NCBI RefSeq assembly: GCF_900451195.1
Contig: NZ_UGHR01000004.1
Span: 1-64,000, forward strand
Length of the DNA: 64,000 nt
Reading direction: 5' to 3'
DNA from: Iodobacter fluviatilis
Lineage (GTDB): Bacteria > Pseudomonadota > Gammaproteobacteria > Burkholderiales > Chitinibacteraceae
The notes beneath the pieces were generated by a model that had not been told where the DNA came from, ran no database searches, and worked only from the letters and a program-made list of their open reading frames with translations. Numbering within the stretch: position 1 is the stretch's first letter; the number at the start of each line of letters is the position of its first letter. The position numbers and the translations under genes were made by a program. This document shows, one piece after another, positions 13,305 through 22,089 of the stretch.

Positions 13305-15154
13305 GTGCACGTAAGCATTTTCAGCCAATAGCACAGCGGCTAAGTAAAATTTTATATCGCATTGGCTTTTTGCTGATGCTGGTGATTGTGATGGTGTATG
13401 CGGTACTTAGTTATTTTGATGTGGCTGAGAATTTGCATGCTCAGCTGGTCAGCCTAGCCCAAGAGCACCGGCCCCGTCTGAGCGCTGCACTGTGGGATAT
13501 TGATCCAATTGGCATTACTGATGAGATTGATACCCTTTCGGCAGTAAGCAGTGTGGCTGGTCTTGTTCTGACTACACCCAGTGGTGCCCGTTACTTAAGG
13601 GGTGATACGAGTGAGTCCGCTAAGGAATTAAGCTATACCATTGAATTAATGCATAAAAGCAGTGTTATTCCTGTGGGTAGCCTGACTTTAATTAGCGATC
13701 GTTATGAAATCTGGAAGCAGGTTGCATATCGCGTTTTTCCTTTTGCGCTGGCTCAATTACTTTTTGTAACCGGGCTGCTTTTTGCTTTACAACTATTCTT
13801 GCGAAAAGTGGTATTACGGCGCCTGGATGCGTTGACTATTCATACTCATCTTTTGCGGCCCGATCATTTAGATACCGCTCCCCCTCCGCCTTTATTTGAA
13901 AGCCCGGTTCGTGATGAATTAGATAATCTGTTGCAAGGTTTTGCTAATTTACAAAATAATTTATTACATCAGCAGCAGCAGCGTGGTCAGCTGATTCATG
14001 CTCTGGCAGAGAGCCGTGATCAATTAGAAGTTGAAGTGGCTCAGCGCACGGATGAATCATTCTATTTATCTGGGTTTTTACAGTTGCTATCTAAAGACGC
14101 GGCTCGTTATTTGAGTATGCCTTTAGATGGTGCCAAAATTGGATTAGAGCAAACATTAAAAGAAACAGGGCAATTGATGGGGCTTGATGCCTTGATCACC
14201 ATTCATTTTGCCGATGACAGCCAAAAAGGCGATATCTATTTTTGGGATAAAGATGATAAGAAAATCCGCACTGATTTTAATTTGGGTAAACGCAGCTTAT
14301 TTCAATTAAGTAAGAAAAATCTTGATTCGCTGTCTGCTTTTATAATGGGTATCGGCGGTGATTTACCTGATGAGAGTGATGAGGCCGCGTTATGCCGTGA
14401 TTTGCATTTAACGCAATTAGCGGTGCTCCCGCTTGATTTTAATGGCGAGCGTTTAGGGCTTTTATTTGCAGGTGTATCTGATCAGGACCGTGTGTATTCT
14501 GAGCTGGAAATGCGTTTACTGCCTCTTGTGGCTGGCCTGTGCTCTAATGTATTAGCACATCGCCGTCAGCAATTATCTTTGAAAGAAGCAAAGAATGCTT
14601 TGCTGGCCGCCAATACTCAATTAGAGCGTTTAACCCGTCATGATGCCTTGACCGGAATTGCAAACCGGCGCGTTTTTGATGAGCGGCTTGAGCAAGAAAT
14701 GGCAAATGCTATTCGGGAACAGCAACCCTTATTATTAATCGTCTTGGATGTAGATTCATTTAAGCAATATAACGATAGCTTTGGCCGGCATGAGGGCGAT
14801 ATCGCTTTGCAGAAAGTGGCCGCCGTTTTAGCTAAATTTGCGGAGCGTACGGGTGATTGCGCCGCGCGGATTGAGGGCAATGAGTTTGTGCTTTTATTGC
14901 CGAATACCGATTTGCATGTGGGTAAATTGCTGGCGGAACGTATTCGCTTGGCGATGATTAAGCTTGGGCTGGTGCAGGAAGACGGCTCAGCCCTGACGAT
15001 CAGCCAGGGCCTTGCCGTTTATTCAGGAGCAGAAGAAATCAGCGCCGCTAACTTCTTACGCTTGGCAGATAAGGCACTGTATCGTGCCAAACGCAGCGGC
15101 AATCAGGTGCAGGTGCTTGAGTCAATCAGCGACCCAGTCGCTGGCAAACGGTAG
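13301..15154 (+). CDS. Membrane sensor with degenerate GGDEF domain
   Basis: 617 aa. TM1 is about residues 20-42 and TM2 about 148-170, enclosing a periplasmic domain of about 105 residues. The cytoplasmic part has a linker and coiled coil (about 195-250), a GAF-like segment (about 270-430) and a GGDEF domain (about 450-610, opening RHDALTGIANRR). The catalytic motif reads EGNEF (525-529) instead of GGDEF, so cyclase activity is doubtful. The inhibitory-site motif RTGD (516-519) sits exactly five residues before it, as in true I-sites. It is likely a c-di-GMP or GTP-binding receptor driven by the upstream binding protein. Its 3' end overlaps convergent metF by 29 bp. Confidence 0.85.
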   Translation: MSARKHFQPIAQRLSKILYRIGFLLMLVIVMVYAVLSYFDVAENLHAQLVSLAQEHRPRLSAALWDIDPIGITDEIDTLSAVSSVAGLVLTTPSGARYLRGDTSESAKELSYTIELMHKSSVIPVGSLTLISDRYEIWKQVAYRVFPFALAQLLFVTGLLFALQLFLRKVVLRRLDALTIHTHLLRPDHLDTAPPPPLFESPVRDELDNLLQGFANLQNNLLHQQQQRGQLIHALAESRDQLEVEVAQRTDESFYLSGFLQLLSKDAARYLSMPLDGAKIGLEQTLKETGQLMGLDALITIHFADDSQKGDIYFWDKDDKKIRTDFNLGKRSLFQLSKKNLDSLSAFIMGIGGDLPDESDEAALCRDLHLTQLAVLPLDFNGERLGLLFAGVSDQDRVYSELEMRLLPLVAGLCSNVLAHRRQQLSLKEAKNALLAANTQLERLTRHDALTGIANRRVFDERLEQEMANAIREQQPLLLIVLDVDSFKQYNDSFGRHEGDIALQKVAAVLAKFAERTGDCAARIEGNEFVLLLPNTDLHVGKLLAERIRLAMIKLGLVQEDGSALTISQGLAVYSGAEEISAANFLRLADKALYRAKRSGNQVQVLESISDPVAGKR

Positions 15155-15956
15155 AAACTGCGCCGGCTGCATTGAGGGTATAAAAATGCAGCCCTGGCGC
15201 ACCACCGGCTAATACTCGGTCGGACAGCTCGGTTACAAAATCTAAGCCAAAGGCACGGATCGATGCCGTGTCGTCGCCAAAGGCTTGCAGTCGCAGCCTC
15301 AGCCAGCGTGGGATTTCTGCTCCGCACATATCAGAGAAACGCGCCAATTGGCTGAAGTTCTGGATAGGCATAATGCCCGGAACGATAGGAATTGTTACGC
15401 CGCGCGCATTCACTTCATCCACAAAGCGGAAATAAGCATCTGCATTAAAAAAGTATTGGGTAATGGCTGAATCTGCACCTGCCCGTACTTTATTTACGAA
15501 ATTGCGAATATCGGCTTCGGCGCTTTGGGCCTGCGGGTGAAACTCGGGATATGCTGCCACTTCAATATGAAACCAATCGCCAAATTCATCGCGTAAAAAA
15601 CTGACCAGTTCATTGGCGTAACGAAACTCGCCAAAATCTCCCATTCCCGAAGGAATATCGCCACGCAAAGCCACAATATGGCGAATGCCGTGGTCTTTAT
15701 AGTTTTGCACAATGCTGCGAATGCTTTCTTTAGAAGAGCCTACACAGGACAGGTGAGGGGCAGCGGCATGGCCTTCGGATTGAATATCCAGTACGGCATT
15801 CAGTGTGCCTTCCTGCGTTGTACCCCCTGCACCAAAGGTTACTGAGAAAAATTCGGGTTTAAATTGCGCCAATTGCCTGCGTGTTGTGCGTAGTTTTTCT
15901 GCGCCTTCTGGCGTTCTGGGGGGGAAAAACTCAAAGCTGATCGGGGAGGGCGTCAT
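15126..15956 (-). CDS. metF: 5,10-methylenetetrahydrofolate reductase
   Basis: 276 aa, the usual bacterial MetF length. FAD enzyme reducing 5,10-methylene-THF to 5-methyl-THF for methionine synthesis. Conserved blocks are present: SFEFFPPRTPEG at the start, SVTFGAGG, the HLSC block, ALRGDIP and GIMPIQNF. The end overlaps the convergent GGDEF gene by 29 bp. No SAM or SAH riboswitch was recognised upstream. Confidence 0.96.
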   Translation of the reverse strand: MTPSPISFEFFPPRTPEGAEKLRTTRRQLAQFKPEFFSVTFGAGGTTQEGTLNAVLDIQSEGHAAAPHLSCVGSSKESIRSIVQNYKDHGIRHIVALRGDIPSGMGDFGEFRYANELVSFLRDEFGDWFHIEVAAYPEFHPQAQSAEADIRNFVNKVRAGADSAITQYFFNADAYFRFVDEVNARGVTIPIVPGIMPIQNFSQLARFSDMCGAEIPRWLRLRLQAFGDDTASIRAFGLDFVTELSDRVLAGGAPGLHFYTLNAAGAVSTVCQRLGR

Positions 15957-16144
15957 TATTTTTTATCCTGGGCGCTAATCGTTTCATCTTAACATCGGTG
16001 CTGTATGCATTGCATGCAGGCTATTCATTAAAATCATGAAAGAAATTAATGTTTTTCCAGTGTAAAAGCGGCGTTATATAGATGACGTTGGGTGAGTTTT
16101 CAAGAACTATTTTTTTGAATTCAAAGGCTTAGCTGCTTGCTTAC

Positions 16145-16173
16145 TTGTTGTATGCTGACGCCGTGCTTATAAC
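16145..16173 (+). promoter_or_regulatory. Candidate chitinase promoter
   Basis: TTGTTG (16145-16150), a 17-bp spacer and TATAAC (16168-16173), about 50 bp before the chosen chitinase start. Plausible sigma-70 spacing; judged by eye. Confidence 0.4.
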
Positions 16174-16225
16174 TGCTTCGCAGAAAGTAGTGGGCACTTT
16201 CAATATACTTAATAAGGATGGAGTT

Positions 16226-17620
16226 ATGACTAAAAAGACTAGCAACACCCGTATTGCCATGCTAATTGCCTCGCTGATGCTGAGTATTTCAGCCTTTGCT
16301 TTGGATAGCTGGCAAGAAGGAAGTACTTATAGCAGCGGCACTCAGGTGGTTTACGCAGGTAAAACCTATCAGGCCTTGGTAACGCACACTGCCTATGTGG
16401 GGGCCAACTGGAATCCTGCAGCAACGCCTGCCTTGTGGAAAGAAATAGCAGGCACGCCAACACCAACACCAACGCCAACGCCAACGCCAACGCCAACGCC
16501 AACGCCAACGCCAACACCAACACCAACGCCAACGCCAACACCAACACCAACGCCAACACCAACACCAACACCAACACCAACACCAACACCAACACCAACA
16601 CCAACGCCAACACCCACACCCACACCCACACCCACACCCACACCCACACCCACACCTGGAACGCTGCCCAAACATGCATTAGTGGGCTATTGGCATAACT
16701 TTACCAATCCTGCCGGCGATACTTTTCCGCTGGCTCAGGTCAGTGATGACTGGAACGTGGTGGTTGTGGCTTTTGCAGATAATGCCGGTAGCGGCAATGT
16801 GGCATTCAATCTGGATAAAAATGCCGGAGGCGAGGCTAAATTTATTGCCGATGTGGCGGCGCTGAAGGCTAAGGGCAAGAAAGTGGTGCTGTCTTTAGGC
16901 GGGCAAGATGGCTCTATCACATTAAACAGCGCCTCCGATGTCAGCCACTTTGTGGATAGCCTCTATGCCATCATGACTAAGTATGGTTTTGATGGGATTG
17001 ATCTGGATTTAGAAAGTGGTAGCGGTGTTTCGATTGGTGCGCCGATTATTAATAATCTGATTGCCGGTGTGAAACAACTCAAAGCGAAGGTTGGGCCAAG
17101 TTTTTACCTGTCGATGGCGCCTGAGCATCCTTATGTGCAGGGTGGGTATATCTCCTATGGCAGCATTTGGGGCGCTTACTTGCCGATTATTGATGGCCTG
17201 CGGGATGAGCTTACGGTGCTGCATGTGCAGTACTACAATAATGGCGGCTTTACCTCTCCGTATTCTACTGCCACGCTTAACGAAGGCACGGTGGATGCGC
17301 TGGTGGCGGGTAGCATGATGTTGATCGAGGGCTTCTCTACCAGCTATGGCACGGGGTGGACTTTCAAAGGCTTGCGCCCTGATCAAGTGGCTTTTGGTGT
17401 GCCGTCGGGGCCGCAGTCAGCAGGACGTGGTTTTGTTACGGCCAAGGTCGTGGCTGATTCGTTGTCTTGCCTGACTAAGCTGCAAAATTGCGGCAGTATC
17501 AAACCTGCCAAAGCCTATCCTGATTATCGCGGTGTGATGACATGGTCGGTTAACTGGGATAAGCATGATGGGTATAACTTCTCTAAACCTGCGGCAGCGG
17601 CTTTAAAGACTCTGCCTTAG
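16226..17620 (+). CDS. Secreted GH18 chitinase with chitin-binding domain and Thr-Pro linker
   Basis: 464 aa from the ATG at 16226, which has AAGGATGGAG upstream and begins a clear signal peptide ([22 protein letters not shown], cut near residue 26). An in-frame start at 16145 would bury the signal peptide. Domains: a CBM5/12-type chitin-binding module (about 27-75, W29, Y48, W62, W71), a Thr-Pro linker (77-144), then a GH18 catalytic domain. The catalytic motif DGIDLDLE lies at 256-263, with E263 as acid/base. The enzyme cuts beta-1,4-GlcNAc chains outside the cell. No chitinase partner gene lies beside it. Confidence 0.95.
   Translation: MTKKTSNTRIAMLIASLMLSISAFALDSWQEGSTYSSGTQVVYAGKTYQALVTHTAYVGANWNPAATPALWKEIAGTPTPTPTPTPTPTPTPTPTPTPTPTPTPTPTPTPTPTPTPTPTPTPTPTPTPTPTPTPTPTPTPTPTPGTLPKHALVGYWHNFTNPAGDTFPLAQVSDDWNVVVVAFADNAGSGNVAFNLDKNAGGEAKFIADVAALKAKGKKVVLSLGGQDGSITLNSASDVSHFVDSLYAIMTKYGFDGIDLDLESGSGVSIGAPIINNLIAGVKQLKAKVGPSFYLSMAPEHPYVQGGYISYGSIWGAYLPIIDGLRDELTVLHVQYYNNGGFTSPYSTATLNEGTVDALVAGSMMLIEGFSTSYGTGWTFKGLRPDQVAFGVPSGPQSAGRGFVTAKVVADSLSCLTKLQNCGSIKPAKAYPDYRGVMTWSVNWDKHDGYNFSKPAAAALKTLP
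16454..16657 (+). repeat. Hexanucleotide tandem repeat coding 34 Thr-Pro units
   Basis: 204 bp of 6-bp units (ACN CCN) in frame inside the chitinase, giving 34 Thr-Pro dipeptides with almost no interruptions. Most of the tract uses CCA for Pro, while the last units use CCC, so it has two sequence zones. Long reverse-strand open frames over it are artefacts. Confidence 0.95.
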
Positions 17621-17663
17621 GGCTTACAGGCAGTATGCTTGAGCGAAGTGAGTAATAGGGGCC

Positions 17664-17694
17664 GGGTTACGCGGTAAAGCTGCTAACCCGACCT
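17664..17694 (+). repeat. Palindromic intergenic repeat, copy 2
   Basis: Same hairpin family as 4833-4863. The arms CGGGTTA (17663-17669) and TAACCCG (17684-17690) carry a C-G pair where copy 1 has T-A. It lies between the chitinase and the endonuclease gene, which converge. Confidence 0.7.
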
Positions 17695-17722
17695 TGCTCA
17701 CAAAGCCTGGCAAGGATGCCTG

Positions 17723-18601
17723 TCAGGCGCAATAATCCGCTGTTTTTCTTTCGCTCACATAATGATTGCCATCGCCTTGCAGCTTCACAATTCGCTGATC
17801 CCGTTTGATTTCCCAATCATCCACCGGGTAGGTTTTAGCCCATGCGCACATTAGCTGTTGGTCTTGCCTAGATAGTTTGAGCTGGTAGCGCTCATACATA
17901 TAAAAATGGATGCGGGCAATGCGGCCCCGCACCTCTTCCCGTGGCTGGGCTTTTTTGTTTTTAAAATCAACAATGGTCTTGCACTGGCCATACATAGGCT
18001 CGGGCTTACTCGTCCATGCGCTATAGGAAAAGTTGCTGCGGTCACCATTCACCTCGCCTACTGAGGGCACCAGATTGACCAAATTGCCTTCCGCACTTTT
18101 AAACTGCGGATCGTTATCGCTACAGTTTTTGCGCCCGCCGTTTTGCCAGCATTGTCGCTGATGGCCTAATACCCATGCCGGAACTACGTGCTCCCACTCT
18201 AAACGCGAGGCACGTGTTTCGCTTTTTCTAGGGGTGTAGCCGCAGCTGGCCAAATCCATTTCTTTGCCCTTATAGGCGCAGCCGCAGTAGAAATCGCTTT
18301 CCATACCGCGAAATACATCGGGCAATACTTGTTTGGCGCGGTTGAAATCCCGCTGGCCTGTGGCGGTGCGGCCAGTGACTAATTCAATCGGTTCCTTTGG
18401 GGATGGGTTGGATTCGGTTTCATTTTTTTGATTAAGTGCTTTATCAATTGCTATTTCACCCAGTTTGGCAAGTGTTTTGGCCTCTTGGCTATGGGCTATT
18501 TTCTCAATTTGAGCCATGCTGCTATCGTCACAAGCACTTAAACTACAAATCAGAATAATTATGGCCATTGCATGGCTGCTGTGTTTTTTATTCAACGACA
18601 T
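17723..18601 (-). CDS. Endonuclease I family secreted nuclease (lipoprotein)
   Basis: 292 aa. The N-terminus MSLNKK..MAIIILICSLSACDD has a lipobox (LSAC, Cys near residue 24), so it is probably anchored in the outer membrane or periplasm. The catalytic block WEHVVPAWVLG and the downstream CYS-rich region, NLVNLVPSVGEVNGDRSN and the end block RDQRIVKLQGDGNHYV match the EndA/Dns/NucM endonuclease I family, which degrades extracellular DNA. It is longer than EndA because of about 70 low-complexity residues after the lipobox. It converges with the chitinase. The RBS is weak and the start is less certain. Confidence 0.85.
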   Translation of the reverse strand: MSLNKKHSSHAMAIIILICSLSACDDSSMAQIEKIAHSQEAKTLAKLGEIAIDKALNQKNETESNPSPKEPIELVTGRTATGQRDFNRAKQVLPDVFRGMESDFYCGCAYKGKEMDLASCGYTPRKSETRASRLEWEHVVPAWVLGHQRQCWQNGGRKNCSDNDPQFKSAEGNLVNLVPSVGEVNGDRSNFSYSAWTSKPEPMYGQCKTIVDFKNKKAQPREEVRGRIARIHFYMYERYQLKLSRQDQQLMCAWAKTYPVDDWEIKRDQRIVKLQGDGNHYVSERKTADYCA

Positions 18602-18780
18602 TGCTTGGGCTTATTCCTGTGCGGATGATTGGGTGATTTGCGAATATACACAGTGGCGCGCAGCCTCTGGTCAATGCGGCGCATTTTATGAGATGAAATC
18701 CACGGTGTAATGCTTTTACAGGAAGTAAAAGCGGCTTAATAGGTGATTATTTCTTAATCAATTGAATTGATTACTTATAT

Positions 18781-19500
18781 TTATGCCCGCACGCGGATAA
18801 AGCGCTCTTTAAATATGAAGCCCTGCACCATATCAACATCCAGCTGGCGGGCGATTTCCAGCTGTTCAATGGTTTCTATTCCTTCTAATACGGTGCGTTT
18901 TCCGGTGTCTTTGGCGTAGCGAATCAGGCTTTCTAAGGCCGTGCGATGATTAGGCTGATCCAGCTCGTTAAACCAGCTTCGATCAAACTTTAAGCAATCT
19001 ACGGTAATTAATATGGGCAGCGACAGCATGGAATGCGGCGAGCCAATATCATCCAATGCCAGTTGAATATTCTTTTCATGGAATGCTTTTGCCATATTTG
19101 CGCTTTGGCGTGCATCAGAGATATTACTGTTTTCTATGATCTCGAGCACGATATGGGTGCGGCAATGTATCAGCTCCAGCAGGGGATTGATTTCACCGGC
19201 TATTTCGGTCACTGCATAGGCATCAGGATCAAGGTTTAAAAACAACTCTCCGCTTGGCGCATTTTCTAATTGCAACTGCTTCATCTGATATTCCACCTGA
19301 AACAAGGTCAGTGGACTTTCATGCAGCGCATTAAAAAAATGATCGGTGCGAAGCAGCTGTTCATCTGCCCGATAAAACCGGGCAAGCGCTTCATGGGCAA
19401 TTGTTTCTAAATTATGTGTATGAATTAATGGTTGATATTCAACGCCAAACCGTTGCTGTTGAATTACATCAAGCAAGAGGATTGGGGATAATTTAGGCAT
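18781..19500 (-). CDS. Stand-alone EAL domain protein
   Basis: 239 aa, an EAL domain with no sensory partner and no signal peptide. Residues for c-di-GMP hydrolysis can be matched: E37 (EAL), N89, E120 and E123 (LEIIE), D150 D151, K171 with D173, E206 (EGIE) and Q226. Loop 6 departs from consensus (DDIGSPHSM instead of DDFGTGYSS), so activity cannot be taken for granted. It is monocistronic with no strong RBS. A role in lowering c-di-GMP is an inference from the family. Confidence 0.88.
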   Translation of the reverse strand: MPKLSPILLLDVIQQQRFGVEYQPLIHTHNLETIAHEALARFYRADEQLLRTDHFFNALHESPLTLFQVEYQMKQLQLENAPSGELFLNLDPDAYAVTEIAGEINPLLELIHCRTHIVLEIIENSNISDARQSANMAKAFHEKNIQLALDDIGSPHSMLSLPILITVDCLKFDRSWFNELDQPNHRTALESLIRYAKDTGKRTVLEGIETIEQLEIARQLDVDMVQGFIFKERFIRVRA

Positions 19501-19607
19501 TGATTGTGAAAAATGAGAATAATTGTCATATCTTATAATGACTATGGTGCGGGCGAATAAGAAAATATTGTCTTAGTTTGTAAACAACCCGCAGAGACAT
19601 GCCTGCC

Positions 19608-20303
19608 TCAGGCAAAGAGGGGAGTTAGCAAGGGGGCAATCAGTACCATCACCACGCCAGAAACCATCATGGTGATGCAGGCGACCACGCCTTCCTCATT
19701 GCCAATTTCCCTTGCCTTGGCCGTGCCCACTGCGTGGGCAGCAGCACCAAATAGTGCGCCTCGGGCCAATCTGGAGCGTAGCGGCAACAGCACTAGCATC
19801 AGCTCGCCAAACAGCATGCCCATCAAGCCGGTAATGACGACAAATAAAGCAGTCAGCTCGTGTGATCCGCCCCAGGTGTCGGACACCGCTAGGGCGAAAG
19901 GAGTGGAAATGGATCTGGGCAACAGACTACGGGTCAGCTCTGGCGATAAATGAAATAGTTTTGCCAGCAGAACGCAGCTCAGTAGCGCGGTAAAGCAGCC
20001 AGCAATGACGCCTGCAGACAAAGCCAGCCAGTGTTTGACCATCAGTGCGCGGTATTCATAGAGGGGTACCGCAAAAGCGACCGTGGCAGGGCCAAGCAGC
20101 CATAAGAGCCAGCGTGTATCGGAATAATAGGTTTCATAGGGGGTATGCGTCAGCAGCATAAACGCCACCAGCAGTACCGGTGTTAACACCAGTGGTGCCA
20201 GCCACCAGCGTTGATGGCGCGCATATAAAAACTTAGCCAGTGCGTATGCAACAATGGTAAGGACCAGACAAATAAAGGCGAGAGTTGAGACAGATAGAGT
20301 CAT
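19608..20303 (-). CDS. lrgB: LrgB/CidB family membrane protein
   Basis: 231 aa, about seven membrane segments. The RSISTPFALAVSDTWGG block and the AVGTAKAREIGNEEG block are the family signature. LrgB works with the holin-like LrgA in control of murein hydrolase export or in small-molecule transport (pyruvate or glycolate in studied cases). The start overlaps lrgA by 4 bp (ATGA). The pair is divergent to a LysR gene that likely controls it. Confidence 0.92.
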   Translation of the reverse strand: MTLSVSTLAFICLVLTIVAYALAKFLYARHQRWWLAPLVLTPVLLVAFMLLTHTPYETYYSDTRWLLWLLGPATVAFAVPLYEYRALMVKHWLALSAGVIAGCFTALLSCVLLAKLFHLSPELTRSLLPRSISTPFALAVSDTWGGSHELTALFVVITGLMGMLFGELMLVLLPLRSRLARGALFGAAAHAVGTAKAREIGNEEGVVACITMMVSGVVMVLIAPLLTPLFA

Positions 20304-20710
20304 GATGCCGATCGCTTTTTGGCTTTTGCCAAACGCAGCTGATGTTCAATTTTAAAAAAACGGTCTACCACTAAGGCGGTCACGCACATCACCAGTGCCG
20401 TACCTAAGAAAATCACCACTAATAGCTGCCAGCCTTCGCTGATAAAGAGTGCTTTGTATTTCACCATGGCCACCACTGCAGGCACAAAAAACAGCAGCAT
20501 TTCGGCCAATAGCCACTGAGCGCCATCTTTAACCCAGTTGAGCGGTACGCCTGCAAGCAGTAGTGCAAAGACAATACCCAGCCCTAATACGCCGCCAGGT
20601 ACAGGTAAGCCGGTGCGTCGCACAAACCAGTCGGATGCCAGCCAAATGGCAATCAGAATGCCAATTTGGGCGAGTACACGGAAAAAGGAAAACAGCTTAT
20701 CAGGCACCAC
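20300..20710 (-). CDS. lrgA: LrgA/CidA family holin-like protein
   Basis: 136 aa with four hydrophobic segments. LPVPGGVLGLGIVFALLLAG near residue 33 and a FFVPAVVAMVKY block match the LrgA/CidA family. First gene of the lrgAB operon. AGGAGTTG lies before the ATG on this strand. Confidence 0.92.
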   Translation of the reverse strand: MVPDKLFSFFRVLAQIGILIAIWLASDWFVRRTGLPVPGGVLGLGIVFALLLAGVPLNWVKDGAQWLLAEMLLFFVPAVVAMVKYKALFISEGWQLLVVIFLGTALVMCVTALVVDRFFKIEHQLRLAKAKKRSAS

Positions 20711-20805
20711 TTCAACTCCTTGTCATAAGCCTTGATATTACGCCCTCTGAATAAATAGCTGAAATGACTTATTATCATCATATCTATTCCAATTTGGCAT
20801 GCGTC

Positions 20806-21672
20806 GTGGATATCAAAGCACTGCGTTATTTTATTGAAGTCGTGAATTTACAAAGTTTTACAGCCGCAGCTGAAGCGTTGCATGTGACTCAGCCAACCAT
20901 CAGCAAAATGGTCAAAAATCTTGAAGAAGAGCTGGGCACGCCGCTGCTGCTTCGCGAATATCGTCGTTTCCATCTTACCGATGCGGGGCGAGTGGTGCTG
21001 AATCGTGGCCTAGATGTATTAGCTGCAGAGGCTCGTCTGCAAGCCGAGCTAGCCGATTTAAATACAATGGCCGTGGGCGAGCTGATGCTTGGCGTACCGC
21101 CTTTGGCTGGAATGTTATTTATACCGCTGATTGCCAATTTCAAACGTCTTCATCCAAAGATTGAGCTCAGCTTGCATGAAGAAGGTGGGAAAGCGATTGA
21201 AGCTGCCTTGGATGCGGGCGAGTTAGAAGTCGGCGGATTGCTGCTGCCTGTCGATGAAAATCGTTTTGAAACACTGCCGCTGTCTGATGACCGCTTAGTT
21301 TTAGTCGCCGCTGCTACATCCAAATGGCAGGGACGGTCTGAGGTGCGCCTGATCGAGCTGAGTACCGAGCACTTTGTGCTTTATAGCGCTTCCTATTCGC
21401 TGAACGACAGAGTGCTGGCTGCTTGCCAGACTCAGGGTTTCAGCCCGCAAATTGCAGGGCGAAGCGGGCAATGGGAGTTTATGGTGGCTTTGGTTGAAAG
21501 CGGTCTGGGCGTGGCATTACTGCCTGAATCCGTTGCCCGCCGTATTCCGGCCGGCCGTTGTGTGATTGCCGCTTTAAGCGAGCCTGAAATCCCGTGGCGA
21601 ATCGCACTGGGCTGGCGTAAAGATGTGTATTTATCCCATGCAGCAAGGGCGTGGATTGAAGCTTTGCGCTGA
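20806..21672 (+). CDS. LysR-family transcriptional regulator, probably of lrgAB
   Basis: About 288 aa from GTG at 20806. N-terminal winged helix (VDIKALRYFIEVVNLQSFTAAAEALHVTQPTISKMVKNLE) and a substrate-binding domain. GTG at 20806 is chosen because LysR proteins begin within two or three residues of this helix; the ATG at 20764 would add 14 odd residues and has no better RBS. It is divergent to lrgA with about 95 bp between the starts, the usual arrangement for CidR-type control. The effector is unknown. Confidence 0.88.
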   Translation: MDIKALRYFIEVVNLQSFTAAAEALHVTQPTISKMVKNLEEELGTPLLLREYRRFHLTDAGRVVLNRGLDVLAAEARLQAELADLNTMAVGELMLGVPPLAGMLFIPLIANFKRLHPKIELSLHEEGGKAIEAALDAGELEVGGLLLPVDENRFETLPLSDDRLVLVAAATSKWQGRSEVRLIELSTEHFVLYSASYSLNDRVLAACQTQGFSPQIAGRSGQWEFMVALVESGLGVALLPESVARRIPAGRCVIAALSEPEIPWRIALGWRKDVYLSHAARAWIEALR

Positions 21673-21730
21673 AAAAGAGGGGCTTAAAAAGTGCGGTGTT
21701 TTTGCGATGAGACGGAGCGCAGACGAAAAA

Positions 21731-21763
21731 AAAGGATTTCAGGCTGATGCCATGAAATCCTTT
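21731..21763. terminator. Bidirectional terminator between the LysR gene and tRNA-Leu
   Basis: Stem AAAGGATTTCA (21731-21741) and TGAAATCCTTT (21753-21763), with a T-rich flank on both strands. It ends the LysR transcript (+) and tRNA-Leu transcript (-), which converge. Confidence 0.75.
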
Positions 21764-21783
21764 ATTTATCAGTACTTAACGAG

Positions 21784-21868
21784 TGGTGCCCGGGGTCGGA
21801 CTCGAACCGACACACCTTGCGGCGGGGGATTTTGAGTCCCCTGCGTCTACCGATTTCGCCACCCGGGC
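21784..21868 (-). tRNA. tRNA-Leu (anticodon CAA)
   Basis: 85 nt, with the long variable arm of class II tRNA. Acceptor GCCCGGG pairs with CCCGGGC, CCA is encoded, the T-loop is GGTTCGAGTCC, and the anticodon loop reads CTCAAAA, giving CAA. Confidence 0.95.
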
Positions 21869-21888
21869 TCGTTCAGTGCAGGAGTCGA

Positions 21889-21917
21889 ATTATGTAGAAG
21901 CCCGCTCTGCTTGGCAA
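21889..21917 (-). promoter_or_regulatory. tRNA-Leu promoter
   Basis: On the minus strand TTGCCA (21917-21912), 17-bp spacer, CATAAT (21894-21889), about 20 nt before the tRNA 5' end. Good sigma-70 spacing. Confidence 0.6.
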
Positions 21918-22089
21918 GTATTATCTGCCGTTAATTGCGGATATTTTCTGGAATATTACATAAATTATTGTTATTTAAGGCGGATTTATTGTTGAGGGTT
22001 TGCAGATTCATACATCAGGCTGAACAGAAATCGTATCGTTTGATGGATTTGTCAGCAAACCTCCTGTGCTTTATCCAGCAGAAATAGTT

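Noticed and set aside
16239..16698. Long reading frames in other frames and on the minus strand over the Thr-Pro tract
   Set aside because: They are produced by the 6-bp repeat, which leaves all frames open; the signal peptide and chitinase domains fix the true frame.
18516..18710. Small ORF (64 aa) with a signal-like N-terminus, opposite the start of the endonuclease gene
   Set aside because: No RBS, overlaps the better supported endonuclease start on the other strand, and no family resemblance.
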